A stretch of 64,000 nucleotides of DNA. Source: Firmicutes bacterium UBA4916. Its GTDB lineage: Bacteria; Bacillota; Clostridia; Tissierellales; Tepidimicrobiaceae. Shown piece by piece: positions 24,860 through 33,311 of the stretch. A model generated the notes under the pieces. The model was given only the letters and a program-made list of their open reading frames with translations, was not told where the DNA came from and made no database searches. The first letter of the stretch is position 1. Each line of letters begins with the position of its first letter. The stretch lies in NCBI GenBank assembly GCA_002398845.1, contig DHBY01000061.1:23443-87442 (forward strand), written 5' to 3'. Both the position numbers and the translations under genes were made by a program.

Positions 24860-25813
24860 CTAAAATATTTTTTCCTTCCCCATATATGCTACCCCAATAC
24901 CATTATCTGTACACAATTCCATCTTGGGAAAATAGGTTGATATTTTTTCTTTATTAAGCTTATCTTTTAAATATTGTCTCAAAAATTTATTTGAAGCTAC
25001 TCCACCAGTAATTAAAACATTATCTATATCGTATTGAATACAACTATTGATAATGATTTTATAAATAAAAAATGCTATTGTATTAAACAATGTTGCAAAC
25101 ACATCTTCTGATCGATATGGATAATGTTTAATTAGGTCTTTAAAATAGTTTTCCATTCCAGATAGATTAAACCAAGTATCATCTTTAATATTGATGGGCA
25201 CATTAAGGTTTAAAGCATTTCCCAATTGAGACATTTCATCCATCTTTTTCCCGCATGGAAAACTTAAACCTAATTGGACACCTACTCTATCTATAAGTTG
25301 ACCAACACTTAAATCTAAACTACCACCTATAATTTCTACTTTTAGATTGTCTTTATGGTTTTCAACTAATAATAGCTCCGTGGTTCCACCAGAGATGTGA
25401 AGGCTTATAAACTTAACTTCATCCTTTAAATTACCATTCATCATACCTGCACCAATATGGCCTTCCTGATGACTAAATTCCTTATACTTTGTGCCAAGGA
25501 CTTTAGACAAAATAAAAGCCTGTCCTTTGCCAACCATAAAAACAGGCATATATGAGTCTTTTATATTTCTAGGTTTATTGCTGCAAGAAATGGTTACTAT
25601 ATCAAAAACATCAATCTTATTTGTCATACTTTCAATTAAGATAGGTAGATTGTTTATATGTTGAAATACGGCCTCCTGCTGCCTTAATCCTTTCTTTCCT
25701 TCTTTTACTTCTAATACTTTTCTCATATCAAGTACGATATTATTCCATTCATCTATTACAGCCAAAGAAGTTGTATATGCAGATGTATCTATCCCAATAT
25801 AGTATTTTGTCAT
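24860..25813 (-). CDS. TsaD/Kae1-like paralogue, function unknown
   Basis: A protein of the ASKHA/Kae1 fold related to TsaD, the enzyme of tRNA threonylcarbamoyladenosine synthesis (older name O-sialoglycoprotein endopeptidase). The N-terminal phosphate loop GIDTSAYTTSLAV, the metal motif HQEGH (about residues 116-120), the SGGTTEL loop and the C-terminal TDNG Asp are all retained, so a metal-nucleotide site seems intact. At 317 residues it is slightly shorter than TsaD, and it diverges elsewhere. Many Clostridia carry this paralogue next to nusB/xseA besides a true TsaD. A role in tRNA modification is not established. Confidence 0.82.
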   Translation of the reverse strand: MTKYYIGIDTSAYTTSLAVIDEWNNIVLDMRKVLEVKEGKKGLRQQEAVFQHINNLPILIESMTNKIDVFDIVTISCSNKPRNIKDSYMPVFMVGKGQAFILSKVLGTKYKEFSHQEGHIGAGMMNGNLKDEVKFISLHISGGTTELLLVENHKDNLKVEIIGGSLDLSVGQLIDRVGVQLGLSFPCGKKMDEMSQLGNALNLNVPINIKDDTWFNLSGMENYFKDLIKHYPYRSEDVFATLFNTIAFFIYKIIINSCIQYDIDNVLITGGVASNKFLRQYLKDKLNKEKISTYFPKMELCTDNGIGVAYMGKEKIF

Positions 25814-26217
25814 CTTTCATTCCTCTTTCTAACAAATCCACCTAGGACACCATTGATAAATTTAGAAGATTCAATTGTACTATATTTTTTTGCAATTTCT
25901 ATAGCCTCATTAATAGAGACTTCAATGGGGATATCTTCTCTATACATTATTTCATAAATTGCAATTCTAAGAGTCGATAAATCTACTCTGGCAAGCCTAT
26001 GTAGTTCCCACCCTTCTATATTGTCTTTTATATAGGAATCTATCTCATTTAAGTTTTCAATTATTGTTTTAACAGCATCTTCAATATAGGATTTTTCTCC
26101 TGCATCAAAAATATTATTTTCAAAAAACATATCTATTGCATCTTCCGAAAAATCCGAGTTTATTTCCATTTGATATAATAATTTCATTGTAGATTCTCTT
26201 GCGTGTTTCCTGCCCAT
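25810..26217 (-). CDS. nusB: Transcription antitermination factor NusB
   Basis: An all-helical RNA-binding protein that, with NusE (ribosomal protein S10), binds boxA and supports rRNA antitermination. The 135-residue product has the typical start MGRKHARESTMKLLYQME and the conserved C-terminal PIEVSINEAIEIAKKYSTIES and FINGVLGG. It overlaps the TsaD-like gene by 4 nt and follows the Asp23/AmaP/DUF2273 module, a usual arrangement in Clostridia and Bacilli. Confidence 0.96.
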   Translation of the reverse strand: MGRKHARESTMKLLYQMEINSDFSEDAIDMFFENNIFDAGEKSYIEDAVKTIIENLNEIDSYIKDNIEGWELHRLARVDLSTLRIAIYEIMYREDIPIEVSINEAIEIAKKYSTIESSKFINGVLGGFVRKRNER

Positions 26218-26249
26218 CTTAGTCCTCCCTAACTATTAGTACCTGAATA

Positions 26250-26486
26250 TTAATCTTTTTTACCTATTTGAAGTATTTTCTCTAATAATTCCTTTATATT
26301 TTCCTTGTTATCACTTTTACTTCCCAAATAGTATCCTAACCATGTACATAGTACTATAAATAAGGTTTTAAAAAAACCTATAGTCAGCACTAATATAGCT
26401 ACTATAAAACCAATGATTGCTCCAAAAGTTTTGCCTTTATTAGCCTTTATATATTCCATTAATTTATCAAAAAATTCTCTTGCCAA
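26250..26486 (-). CDS. DUF2273 small membrane protein
   Basis: A 78-residue protein with two adjacent hydrophobic helices (about residues 21-39 and 41-55) and a charged C-terminal tail (KENIKELLEKILQIGKKD). It is the third member of the conserved Asp23-AmaP-DUF2273 envelope-stress module. In Staphylococcus, AmaP anchors Asp23 at the membrane and the DUF2273 protein accompanies them; its own action is unknown. Confidence 0.88.
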   Translation of the reverse strand: MAREFFDKLMEYIKANKGKTFGAIIGFIVAILVLTIGFFKTLFIVLCTWLGYYLGSKSDNKENIKELLEKILQIGKKD

Positions 26487-26505
26487 TTTGCAAACACCTC
26501 TACTA

Positions 26506-27054
26506 TTATTTTACATTTCTTATAGGCGCAGTCACATTACTTATTAATATCTTGATTTCATTTACATTAACTCCTGTGCAACTTTCTATATGCTCTTTTA
26601 CTTTACTTTGCAATTCTTCAGAAGTTTTTGGTATATTTATTTCTGGGGACACCTCTCCTTTTAATGATATATATAGTTGGCCTTCCAAAATGTCTACTTT
26701 TGTTTTTATATTCCTAACACCTGTAAATTTATCAGCAACATTTTGAACTAATCCAATTATTGTATCTGATGAAATGTTTATCTCTCCATGATCAGTTCTC
26801 TGAATAATGTAAGTTACTTTAGCTTTTCCTTTATTCCCCATAATGCTTATTACAATAAATCTAATACTCGCTAATAAAAAAATTAATCCAATTACTGAAT
26901 AAGCATAATTCCCTTCCATTGATTTAAAAACTAAATTTAAATTATCCCTTGATAAAATATCTAATTGTTGAAAAGGAAATAGTATAACAATGATAGATAG
27001 CACTGCCAAACAAAGGGAACAAATAGTTAGTATTAACCTATCAATAATATTCAT
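26506..27054 (-). CDS. amaP: Alkaline shock response membrane anchor protein AmaP
   Basis: A membrane anchor for Asp23. Two N-terminal transmembrane helices (about residues 8-26 and 47-67) are followed by an Asp23-like cytoplasmic alpha/beta domain (TDHGEINISSDTIIGLVQNVAD onward). The ATG at 27054 sits 6 nt after GGAG; the ATG 12 nt upstream is fused to the AGGAGG and is less likely. About 182 residues. It is separated from asp23 by a hairpin, so its level may be lower than that of Asp23. Confidence 0.9.
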   Translation of the reverse strand: MNIIDRLILTICSLCLAVLSIIVILFPFQQLDILSRDNLNLVFKSMEGNYAYSVIGLIFLLASIRFIVISIMGNKGKAKVTYIIQRTDHGEINISSDTIIGLVQNVADKFTGVRNIKTKVDILEGQLYISLKGEVSPEINIPKTSEELQSKVKEHIESCTGVNVNEIKILISNVTAPIRNVK

Positions 27055-27083
27055 TATAAGCTCCATCCTCCTAATAAATATTT

Positions 27084-27116
27084 AAATTTACCCTCTGGTT
27101 TTCAGAGGGTAAATTT
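27084..27116 (-). terminator. Hairpin between asp23 and amaP
   Basis: A 14-bp perfect stem AAATTTACCCTCTG / CAGAGGGTAAATTT with a 5-nt loop, directly after the asp23 stop. The following minus-strand bases TTTAAATATTTATTAGG are only moderately U-rich, so partial termination is likely. Confidence 0.7.
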
Positions 27117-27118
27117 AC

Positions 27119-27523
27119 TTATTTCACTCTTGGTTCAATTTCCGTTTTTGGTTCTTTCGGTATTTTGACCCCCTGTACATTTACATTAACCTCCATAACA
27201 TTAAGACCAGTCATGGTTTCTACTGTATCTTTAACATTTTTTTGTACAGAACTAGCAATTTCAGAAATTTTAGAACCATACTCCACTACAATAAAAATAT
27301 CTATAGCTGCTTCTTTTTCCCCAACTTCTACTTTTATACCCTTAGATAGGTTCTTCATTCCTAGCATTTCAGTAATATCACCAGTTATTCCGCCACTCAT
27401 TCCAGCGACACCATCTATTTCAGTGGCTGCTAAACCTGCTATAATAGCCACAACTTCATTAGCAATTTTTACTGTGCCATAATTAACCTTTTCATCATCT
27501 AAAAACTCCGCCACATTAGACAC
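27119..27523 (-). CDS. Asp23/Gls24 family envelope stress protein
   Basis: A cytoplasmic protein of the alkaline-shock Asp23 family; the homologue forms a membrane-associated mesh via AmaP. The conserved core is visible: GTVKIANEVVAIIAGLAATE (about residues 16-35), IDGVAGMSGG, then FIVVEYGSKISEIASSVQKN and VNVNVQGVKIP near the end. The 134 residues are typical. The gene lies between spoIIIAH and amaP, as in many Clostridia, and a stable hairpin follows it. Confidence 0.94.
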   Translation of the reverse strand: MSNVAEFLDDEKVNYGTVKIANEVVAIIAGLAATEIDGVAGMSGGITGDITEMLGMKNLSKGIKVEVGEKEAAIDIFIVVEYGSKISEIASSVQKNVKDTVETMTGLNVMEVNVNVQGVKIPKEPKTEIEPRVK

Positions 27524-27586
27524 CTCCCATTATCAAAAAGTTCTTAGAATTATTATATCAAAGCCGCATCATTTTTACAAACATTT

Positions 27587-28249
27587 CTAATTCTTTTTCA
27601 TTATTTTTATATTGGAAGTATCTAAATCCGTTTCAGCCATTATAATATCTAAAATTTTCACCACATCTTGTTCCGAAAGTTCATCTTTTAAAACCACTAC
27701 TTTCGCATTTTCGTCTGTAAGAAACACTAGGACTTCCTCAAATCCTTTAGCTTTTATTAATCCTTCTATAGTCAGCTCTTTTTCAGATATATCACCAATA
27801 TTCATTATTTTCTTTTGAGCCTCAGTTCTTACTCCATCATTAGTATTTTCATTATTTACAATTTCATTCAATCTATCAATTAATCCCGCCCTTAATTTAT
27901 CTCTTGAAAGCCTTTGTTCAATAAAATAGGATTTAGAAGTTAAGCTGTCCTCTTTGCTAATAGTTTTCCCGATTTGAGCATTAGTTTCTTCTGCTATTTC
28001 ATCAATACCTACATTAGCCTTTGTATCTAGTATTTCAATGTCTTCTTTTTCTTCTCCTTCAGATATAGCTTCTACTAGCTCTTTATCATCCACATCTATA
28101 CCTTTTGCCAATTCCATCTCTTCATGTTTTTGATAATCATTTGAAGCTTTTAATAATGCTTGTTGAGTAAGATTATGGTTGATATAACCAGTAAATACTA
28201 GTAATACGATTAGTAACAATATAAACGCTGGTTTTTTTATTGTAAACAT
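27587..28249 (-). CDS. spoIIIAH: Stage III sporulation protein AH
   Basis: A mother-cell membrane protein whose extracellular YscJ/FliF-like domain binds SpoIIQ from the forespore, forming the channel (feeding tube) between the two cells. It has one N-terminal transmembrane helix (about residues 8-24), an acidic linker (about 40-100) and the C-terminal ring-building motif domain (about 105-218, with SYFIEQRLSRDKLR). The length of 220 residues is normal. It is the last gene of the spoIIIA operon. Confidence 0.94.
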   Translation of the reverse strand: MFTIKKPAFILLLIVLLVFTGYINHNLTQQALLKASNDYQKHEEMELAKGIDVDDKELVEAISEGEEKEDIEILDTKANVGIDEIAEETNAQIGKTISKEDSLTSKSYFIEQRLSRDKLRAGLIDRLNEIVNNENTNDGVRTEAQKKIMNIGDISEKELTIEGLIKAKGFEEVLVFLTDENAKVVVLKDELSEQDVVKILDIIMAETDLDTSNIKIMKKN

Positions 28250-28260
28250 ATATCCCCCTC

Positions 28261-28851
28261 CTATTTACTAGAATAAACTTCAACTTTATTACTAGCTACC
28301 CCTAATACGGTTTTTACTGCCTCGTATAGCATCTCCTTTATTTCTAGATCTTCGGCGCCTTCGGCTATGACTATAACGCCTTTAACAGTTGGCCTTATTT
28401 CTTTTAAAACTATAGGTGAACCTTCATTGCCTGTAACCACTTGAATTGTCATATCCTCCCTTACGATTTCCCTAGTACCTCCTTGGGAGTCAATTTCATT
28501 AGTAGTTTCACTATTTTTAGTAGTATTAAATGCTGGAATCTTTTCAACAGTGTCTTCCAATGTAATCATTGCCTTTACTTTACCTACCCCTTTTAGTTGG
28601 CTTAGTATTTCCTCTAGTTTTTTTTCTAAAAGGGAACCGTAATCTAAATCGTTAATCATTGGATTATTTATTATATTTTCTGACTCTAAAGCTTTTTCTG
28701 TGTCTTTTTTTTGTTCTAAAAAAATATTAGCTACTATTAAAAGTATGATTCCAATAATGAGTATTATGAATAAATTCAACATAAATTTTTTATTATTTAC
28801 TTCTTCTAAATATTTTTTAATCCTAGCGATAAACTTCTCCACCCTATTCAC
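28261..28851 (-). CDS. spoIIIAG: Stage III sporulation protein AG
   Basis: Forms a large ring in the intermembrane space as part of the SpoIIIA-SpoIIQ channel. One transmembrane helix (about residues 24-45) is followed by a ring-building domain containing LSQLKGVGKVKAMITLEDT and GVIVIAEGAEDLEIKEML, both typical of SpoIIIAG. The 196 residues overlap the end of spoIIIAF by 8 nt. Confidence 0.95.
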   Translation of the reverse strand: MNRVEKFIARIKKYLEEVNNKKFMLNLFIILIIGIILLIVANIFLEQKKDTEKALESENIINNPMINDLDYGSLLEKKLEEILSQLKGVGKVKAMITLEDTVEKIPAFNTTKNSETTNEIDSQGGTREIVREDMTIQVVTGNEGSPIVLKEIRPTVKGVIVIAEGAEDLEIKEMLYEAVKTVLGVASNKVEVYSSK

Positions 28852-29485
28852 CTTCCCCTGTAGTATTTAAAAATATTTTTATATTTTTTTTAGGTACATT
28901 ATAATTTTTAGAAAGCATACTTTTTATCTCCTTACCTTTATCAAATTCCTCCGTGATTGTTGGCTTTTCTTCTTCTTTACCAATGGTTATTTTTTCGATA
29001 TTACCAATGGTAATTATATCTTTGGTTTCCTTTTCCTTCTCTTCCATACCTTTCATTTCACTTATTGCTAATTTTATATCTTTAATATCTCCATATCTAA
29101 GTTCATCTTCATAAATAGAAATACTTATTTCATCTACTTTATAGTTGGTAGTTTCTTGGATTAATTCTTTAATCTCTTCTTCCATCTTACTAAGATATAC
29201 TTCTTTTATCTGTTCTTCTTGCATTGAAACCAAGTTCATATTATCCTTATAAACAAACTTGCTTTCCTCTATCTCCTTTTTAAAAATCTCTTTATCAATA
29301 TCAAAATCTTTATTTAATAGTTTTATAAATGGAGTAATAATAACAATTATAATTAATAGCCCAATTACCATATCTATATATCTCTTCATATTGTTATTAG
29401 GTATAATTATCTCAATTATCGAAACAATTACAAATACAAAAGCAATATCCCTTATCCACAATTTTAAAAAATCTACTATTCCCAT
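28844..29485 (-). CDS. spoIIIAF: Stage III sporulation protein AF
   Basis: A membrane component of the SpoIIIA complex. Two N-terminal hydrophobic helices (about residues 12-28 and 35-55, with YIDMVIGLLIIIVIITPFI) precede a soluble domain of about 150 residues rich in Lys and Glu. This domain is longer than in Bacillus but of a length usual for Clostridia. The gene sits between spoIIIAE and spoIIIAG. Sequence conservation in this family is low, so the call relies on topology, the LLIIIVIITPFIKLL segment and gene order. Confidence 0.92.
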   Translation of the reverse strand: MGIVDFLKLWIRDIAFVFVIVSIIEIIIPNNNMKRYIDMVIGLLIIIVIITPFIKLLNKDFDIDKEIFKKEIEESKFVYKDNMNLVSMQEEQIKEVYLSKMEEEIKELIQETTNYKVDEISISIYEDELRYGDIKDIKLAISEMKGMEEKEKETKDIITIGNIEKITIGKEEEKPTITEEFDKGKEIKSMLSKNYNVPKKNIKIFLNTTGEGE

Positions 29486-29493
29486 TTTCTCAC

Positions 29494-30684
29494 CTACCTA
29501 AACATAAGCGTTGCGTTTCCAGCTTCAACTATAATAGTAATTGTTATAAAAAACATAGTAGCCACGGATAATATCCCAACTAAAATTAAAAGAAGGGCTT
29601 TTCCTACTTCAGTAAAGCAATTGGTAATGCTTGTGCTTGCAATTGGTTGTATTAATGCTGCAATACCTTTATATACGAATAATAGGACCACAATTTTTAT
29701 AGCTGGGGTTATACATATTAACAATAGGGACATTAAACCTATCATCCCGATTCCATTTTTTAAAATTGCAGAACATCCAACCACTGTTTCCACTGCATCG
29801 GATAAAAACTTTCCTATTATTGGTATGAAATTATCTACTGCAAATTTAGCAGTTCTTATTGTAACACCATCTATTTTGGCACTTAACCCATACATAGTAA
29901 TTATTCCAATAAAAACTGTTAAGGACGCACTAACTACTACAATTATTATTTGACGTATTAGCTCAGTTAATTTTGAAAACTGAATTTTATAGGATATATT
30001 GCTTATTATCCCTATGATAAAAGAAAACAATATTAATGGGAATATAAAGTCTTTAACTAATGTACCTATGATATTTACAGTGCCAATAACTATAGGATGA
30101 AAAAGCAGTTTGGTATTTGGTCCGCCTACTGCTGTTAGCAATGTAAGCAGTATAGGTAATATTATCTGCATAAATCCAACCATTTGTACTACTGCTTTTC
30201 TTCCTAAATCCAATGCTTGAGTAAAGCTATTGATGATTAGCATGGATAAAATAATATAGCAAGCATAATGAGCTAATTGAGCTACAGTATCCTTTTCAAA
30301 AGTTGTTTGCAAATTAGTAAGGATTGAGCAAGCAATAGTTATTATTAGTATTTGAGAAACTAAAGCTAGGTTCCCATACACTTCCTTAAACAATAGTTTT
30401 GAAACTCCTGATGAAATAGTCTTTATATTCAAGGCTTTTTCCCCTTTTATCATTGCCAAAATAGTTTCTTTTACATTTATTTTAGGAAAATCAACTTCAC
30501 TTCCTTTTACTATATCCTCTAATACAAGCTCTAATTCTCTTATATTTAAACTGCTTAATTGTTCCTGTATAAACTTATCTGCTATTTTACTGCTATCTAC
30601 ATTCGTATCTTCAGCAAAAGAATAACTTGAGAATATTAAAATTAATAAAATTATCTTAAATAAAGTACTTTTATTTTTTATCAT
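29494..30684 (-). CDS. spoIIIAE: Stage III sporulation protein AE
   Basis: The largest membrane protein of the SpoIIIA complex. The N-terminal signal (about residues 8-24) is followed by a conserved extracellular segment and about eight transmembrane helices. The signature region QMVGFMQIILPILLTLLTAV and VKDFIFPLILFSFIIGIISN is clear. The length of 396 residues is normal. It lies 10 nt after spoIIIAD. Confidence 0.96.
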   Translation of the reverse strand: MIKNKSTLFKIILLILIFSSYSFAEDTNVDSSKIADKFIQEQLSSLNIRELELVLEDIVKGSEVDFPKINVKETILAMIKGEKALNIKTISSGVSKLLFKEVYGNLALVSQILIITIACSILTNLQTTFEKDTVAQLAHYACYIILSMLIINSFTQALDLGRKAVVQMVGFMQIILPILLTLLTAVGGPNTKLLFHPIVIGTVNIIGTLVKDFIFPLILFSFIIGIISNISYKIQFSKLTELIRQIIIVVVSASLTVFIGIITMYGLSAKIDGVTIRTAKFAVDNFIPIIGKFLSDAVETVVGCSAILKNGIGMIGLMSLLLICITPAIKIVVLLFVYKGIAALIQPIASTSITNCFTEVGKALLLILVGILSVATMFFITITIIVEAGNATLMFR

Positions 30685-30694
30685 TTTTTCACCC

Positions 30695-31084
30695 TTAGGG
30701 AAGTATTTTTATTATTAAATCAAGCAAAGCTAAAAGGATTGGCATAGCTAATACCATCATAATAACTTTCCCACCTAATTCAATTTTCGAAGCTATAGCC
30801 TCCTCATTAGCATCCCTAGAAATTTGAGCGCCAAATTCAACTATATATGCAATACCTATAATCTTAAGTATTGTAGAAAAATAGGCGAATTCAATACCCG
30901 TATTTCTAGCTAACCCACTTAAAGTTTCTATTACATATTTTAATTTACCTAAAATCATTGAAAATATGATTATACCTGTAACTAAGCTAACCAATAAAGC
31001 AAACTCCGGTTTATTAGATTGTCGCAAGAGCACAACTAAAATTGTGGATACAATTCCTATTCCCACAATTTGTACAACTTCCAT
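30695..31084 (-). CDS. spoIIIAD: Stage III sporulation protein AD
   Basis: A small polytopic protein of the SpoIIIA complex, a paralogue of SpoIIIAC. About four hydrophobic helices span 129 residues. The conserved YFSTILKIIGIAYIVEFGAQ (about residues 68-87) and RDANEEAIASKIELGGK (about 90-106) identify it clearly. It follows spoIIIAC by 15 nt. Confidence 0.96.
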   Translation of the reverse strand: MEVVQIVGIGIVSTILVVLLRQSNKPEFALLVSLVTGIIIFSMILGKLKYVIETLSGLARNTGIEFAYFSTILKIIGIAYIVEFGAQISRDANEEAIASKIELGGKVIMMVLAMPILLALLDLIIKILP

Positions 31085-31099
31085 ATTATCACTTCCTAA

Positions 31100-31297
31100 T
31101 CAATATAATCCAAAGAGAGTTTTTATGCTATCAAACAATTTGCTTATTAACCCAATAACTACACTGAAGACTATAACCACCCCTACTAATGTAGTAATAT
31201 AGGCAAATTCTTCTTTACCAGCTTTTTCTAAAACCGTGTGTAATACACCTAATAATATGCCTATACTTGCTATTTTAAATATTAAATCAACATTCAT
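31100..31297 (-). CDS. spoIIIAC: Stage III sporulation protein AC
   Basis: A 65-residue protein of two transmembrane helices, with the conserved IASIGILLGVLHTVLEKAGK (about residues 9-28) and EEFAYITTLVGVVIVF. It is among the best-conserved SpoIIIA proteins. With SpoIIIAD and AE it is thought to make the membrane export core. Confidence 0.96.
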   Translation of the reverse strand: MNVDLIFKIASIGILLGVLHTVLEKAGKEEFAYITTLVGVVIVFSVVIGLISKLFDSIKTLFGLY

Positions 31298-31310
31298 ATT
31301 TTTCTCTCCT

Positions 31311-31835
31311 CTATATCAATATGATTACAATAGTAAGCCCTGTAAGTATCCCTAAGTTTTTAAACATTTTTTCATTTTTGTCCCTTTCCATCTTAGCTTC
31401 TCCTTCTAAAATAGCAATCTGACTCAACACAAATTTAAAATTTTTTTCTTGATCTTCTCTATCAGAAGAACCTAATACTCTCCCAAGAGAGATTAGCATT
31501 TCTATGTCCTCTTTCTTAAAATTAAGCTTCTCTTTTAAAGAATTTATTACATATGAAAAACTATCTAAAACGTCTCCTCCTCTATTTGCTAATAGATGAT
31601 CCTTAATCTCCTTAAATACAAAGGATACTTTTTTATTTCCCTTATTATATACATTGACTAAAGCCTCTGGTAATGGTACTGCCCCATAAACAATCTCTGT
31701 TTCAAGGATTTTAATGCATTGTTCCATATAAATTAAATTGTTTAATCTACTTGAATATTTTTTCCCATAATAAAATCCCATTAAGGTAGTTGACAGTACT
31801 ATTAGTAATCCTCCCATAAATTTAATAAAAATCAT
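31311..31835 (-). CDS. spoIIIAB: Stage III sporulation protein AB
   Basis: A SpoIIIA component related to GspF-type platform proteins of type II secretion. The N-terminal transmembrane helix (about residues 5-22), a soluble helical middle containing IYMEQCIKILETEIVYGAVP (about 35-54) and LGSSDREDQEKNFKF, and a C-terminal hydrophobic helix (LGILTGLTIVIILI) are visible. The length of 174 residues is typical. Confidence 0.95.
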   Translation of the reverse strand: MIFIKFMGGLLIVLSTTLMGFYYGKKYSSRLNNLIYMEQCIKILETEIVYGAVPLPEALVNVYNKGNKKVSFVFKEIKDHLLANRGGDVLDSFSYVINSLKEKLNFKKEDIEMLISLGRVLGSSDREDQEKNFKFVLSQIAILEGEAKMERDKNEKMFKNLGILTGLTIVIILI

Positions 31836-31849
31836 AAGATACCTTCTTT

Positions 31850-32827
31850 CTATCTCATAATTGATTTAAAATAATTCCCTTCTATAATATCCTTTACCGT
31901 CCCTACCCCCTTTGAATTATCTAAAAATACATATCGCTTAAATATCTTCTCGTTTATTAGGATCTTAAGGCTATTTCTTGAAAGTAAGTCTTCTAAAGTA
32001 CTCCCATGAACCGTTGCAATAATCTTTACACCTGCCTTAAGACTTTCATGAATAGATTCTACATCTGATATGCTGCCAATTTCATCCATGGCAATAATCT
32101 CCGGTGACATAGCCCTAAGTAGCATCCTAGTCCCATCCCTTTTATTGCAGCCATCTAAAACATCAGTTCTTAACCCTATATTGTGCTGAGGTGCACCATT
32201 ATACATGCCTGCTAACTCTGACCTTTCATCTATAACTCCTATTTTAAATCCTTCACCACCTAAAAGAGATACTCCATCACTTAGATTTCTAATAAGATCT
32301 CTTAAAAGAGTGGTTTTCCCACATTGGGGAGGGGAAATAATCAATGTATTATGGATGGCCCTTGGAAAGTCTATCATATGCTTTGCTATCTCATCAGATA
32401 CCCCTAACTTTTCTCTAGCTATTCGTATGTTTAAGGAAGAAATATTTTTAATAGTTTCAATTCCGTTGATACCATATAGCACTTTACCTCCTATTCCAAC
32501 TCTATGGCCTCCTTTTAATGTTATAAATCCATTCTTAATTTCTTCTTCAAAGGCATAAACTGAATAGTTACTAATTAGCTGAAAAGTCTTAGTTATATCT
32601 TCCCTCTTCACTAATATACTTTCGGAACTATTCTTGGTAAGAAAGCCTCTTTGGGTAACGAAATAATCTGAACCTTTAATATATACAATAAGAGGCATCC
32701 CACTTCTAAGCCTAATTTCTTCTATTTCTTTTTTATACTCTGAAGATATATTCTTTAAAACTTGGTTTAATTCTAGGCATGTGTACTCTAAAACATTATC
32801 AAATATTCTTACTTCTTTATCATCCAT
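31850..32827 (-). CDS. spoIIIAA: Stage III sporulation protein AA (ATPase)
   Basis: A RecA-like ATPase related to GspE/VirB11, thought to power the SpoIIIA-SpoIIQ channel. Walker A is SPPQCGKTTLLRD (about residues 169-181), Walker B is EIIAMDEIGS, and a conserved TVHG sits at the sensor position. The N-terminal EEIRLRSGMPLIVY segment is typical. The ATG follows GGAGG with 7-nt spacing. It is the first gene of the operon, downstream of a terminator and a possible sigma-E promoter. The length of 325 residues is normal. Confidence 0.97.
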   Translation of the reverse strand: MDDKEVRIFDNVLEYTCLELNQVLKNISSEYKKEIEEIRLRSGMPLIVYIKGSDYFVTQRGFLTKNSSESILVKREDITKTFQLISNYSVYAFEEEIKNGFITLKGGHRVGIGGKVLYGINGIETIKNISSLNIRIAREKLGVSDEIAKHMIDFPRAIHNTLIISPPQCGKTTLLRDLIRNLSDGVSLLGGEGFKIGVIDERSELAGMYNGAPQHNIGLRTDVLDGCNKRDGTRMLLRAMSPEIIAMDEIGSISDVESIHESLKAGVKIIATVHGSTLEDLLSRNSLKILINEKIFKRYVFLDNSKGVGTVKDIIEGNYFKSIMR

Positions 32828-32847
32828 AACATGTCCTCCTTTATATA

Positions 32848-32873
32848 TAAATATGAGGAACCTAAAATATTAT
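32848..32873 (-). promoter_or_regulatory. Candidate sigma-E promoter of the spoIIIA operon
   Basis: On the minus strand, ATA (32873-32871) followed after 15 nt by CATATTTA (32855-32848), resembling ATA-N16-CATACAnT, lies just upstream of spoIIIAA. The spacer is one short and the -10 is imperfect. Confidence 0.35.
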
Positions 32874-32880
32874 GCAAAAA

Positions 32881-32917
32881 ATAAAGACTTAAAACCAAAA
32901 TGGTTTTAAGTCTTTAT
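32881..32917 (-). terminator. Terminator between the CD1247-type gene and spoIIIAA
   Basis: A 17-bp perfect stem with arms ATAAAGACTTAAAACCA / TGGTTTTAAGTCTTTAT and a 3-nt loop, followed on the minus strand by TTTTTTGC. It insulates the spoIIIA operon from efp read-through. Confidence 0.92.
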
Positions 32918-32928
32918 AAACTAGATAA

Positions 32929-33273
32929 TTATTCTTCATCATCAAAATCTTCTACTGTTTCGTCATTATGACAATCACAATCATCGAAGTCCATGCATTC
33001 ATCATCATCATCAAAGCCTTCATAAGGATAATAGTCCTCATCATCGTCATGCCCATATAATTCATCTTCTACATCAGATAAATCCTCATCAATATAGCTT
33101 ACGTATTCTTCTAAATCCTCATGATTTTCTATTACCTCATCTACCACATCAGCAAACTCTTCTAGAGTATCTATTATATGTAGCAAAAGTTTGCCTTCTT
33201 TCGATTCTTCTTCGATTCCCATACCTTCAGCTAAGCCTTTTAAATAAGAAACTTTTTGGTAAAGATAATCCAT
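32929..33273 (-). CDS. Acidic CD1247-type protein
   Basis: A 114-residue protein. The first 40 residues (MDYLYQKVSYLKGLAEGMGI onward) match the CD1247 N-terminal domain found beside efp and spoIIIAA in Clostridia. The C-terminal half is extremely acidic, with runs of Asp and Glu, and ends in a small cysteine group (ECMDFDDCDCHND). Relatives often carry a zinc-ribbon-like C terminus, so the cysteines may be a remnant or a variant metal site. The function is unknown. It follows efp by 38 nt and ends in a strong terminator. Confidence 0.78.
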   Translation of the reverse strand: MDYLYQKVSYLKGLAEGMGIEEESKEGKLLLHIIDTLEEFADVVDEVIENHEDLEEYVSYIDEDLSDVEDELYGHDDDEDYYPYEGFDDDDECMDFDDCDCHNDETVEDFDDEE

Positions 33274-33311
33274 GTTAATCCCTCCTATATATTTATATTT
33301 TTTATTATTCC

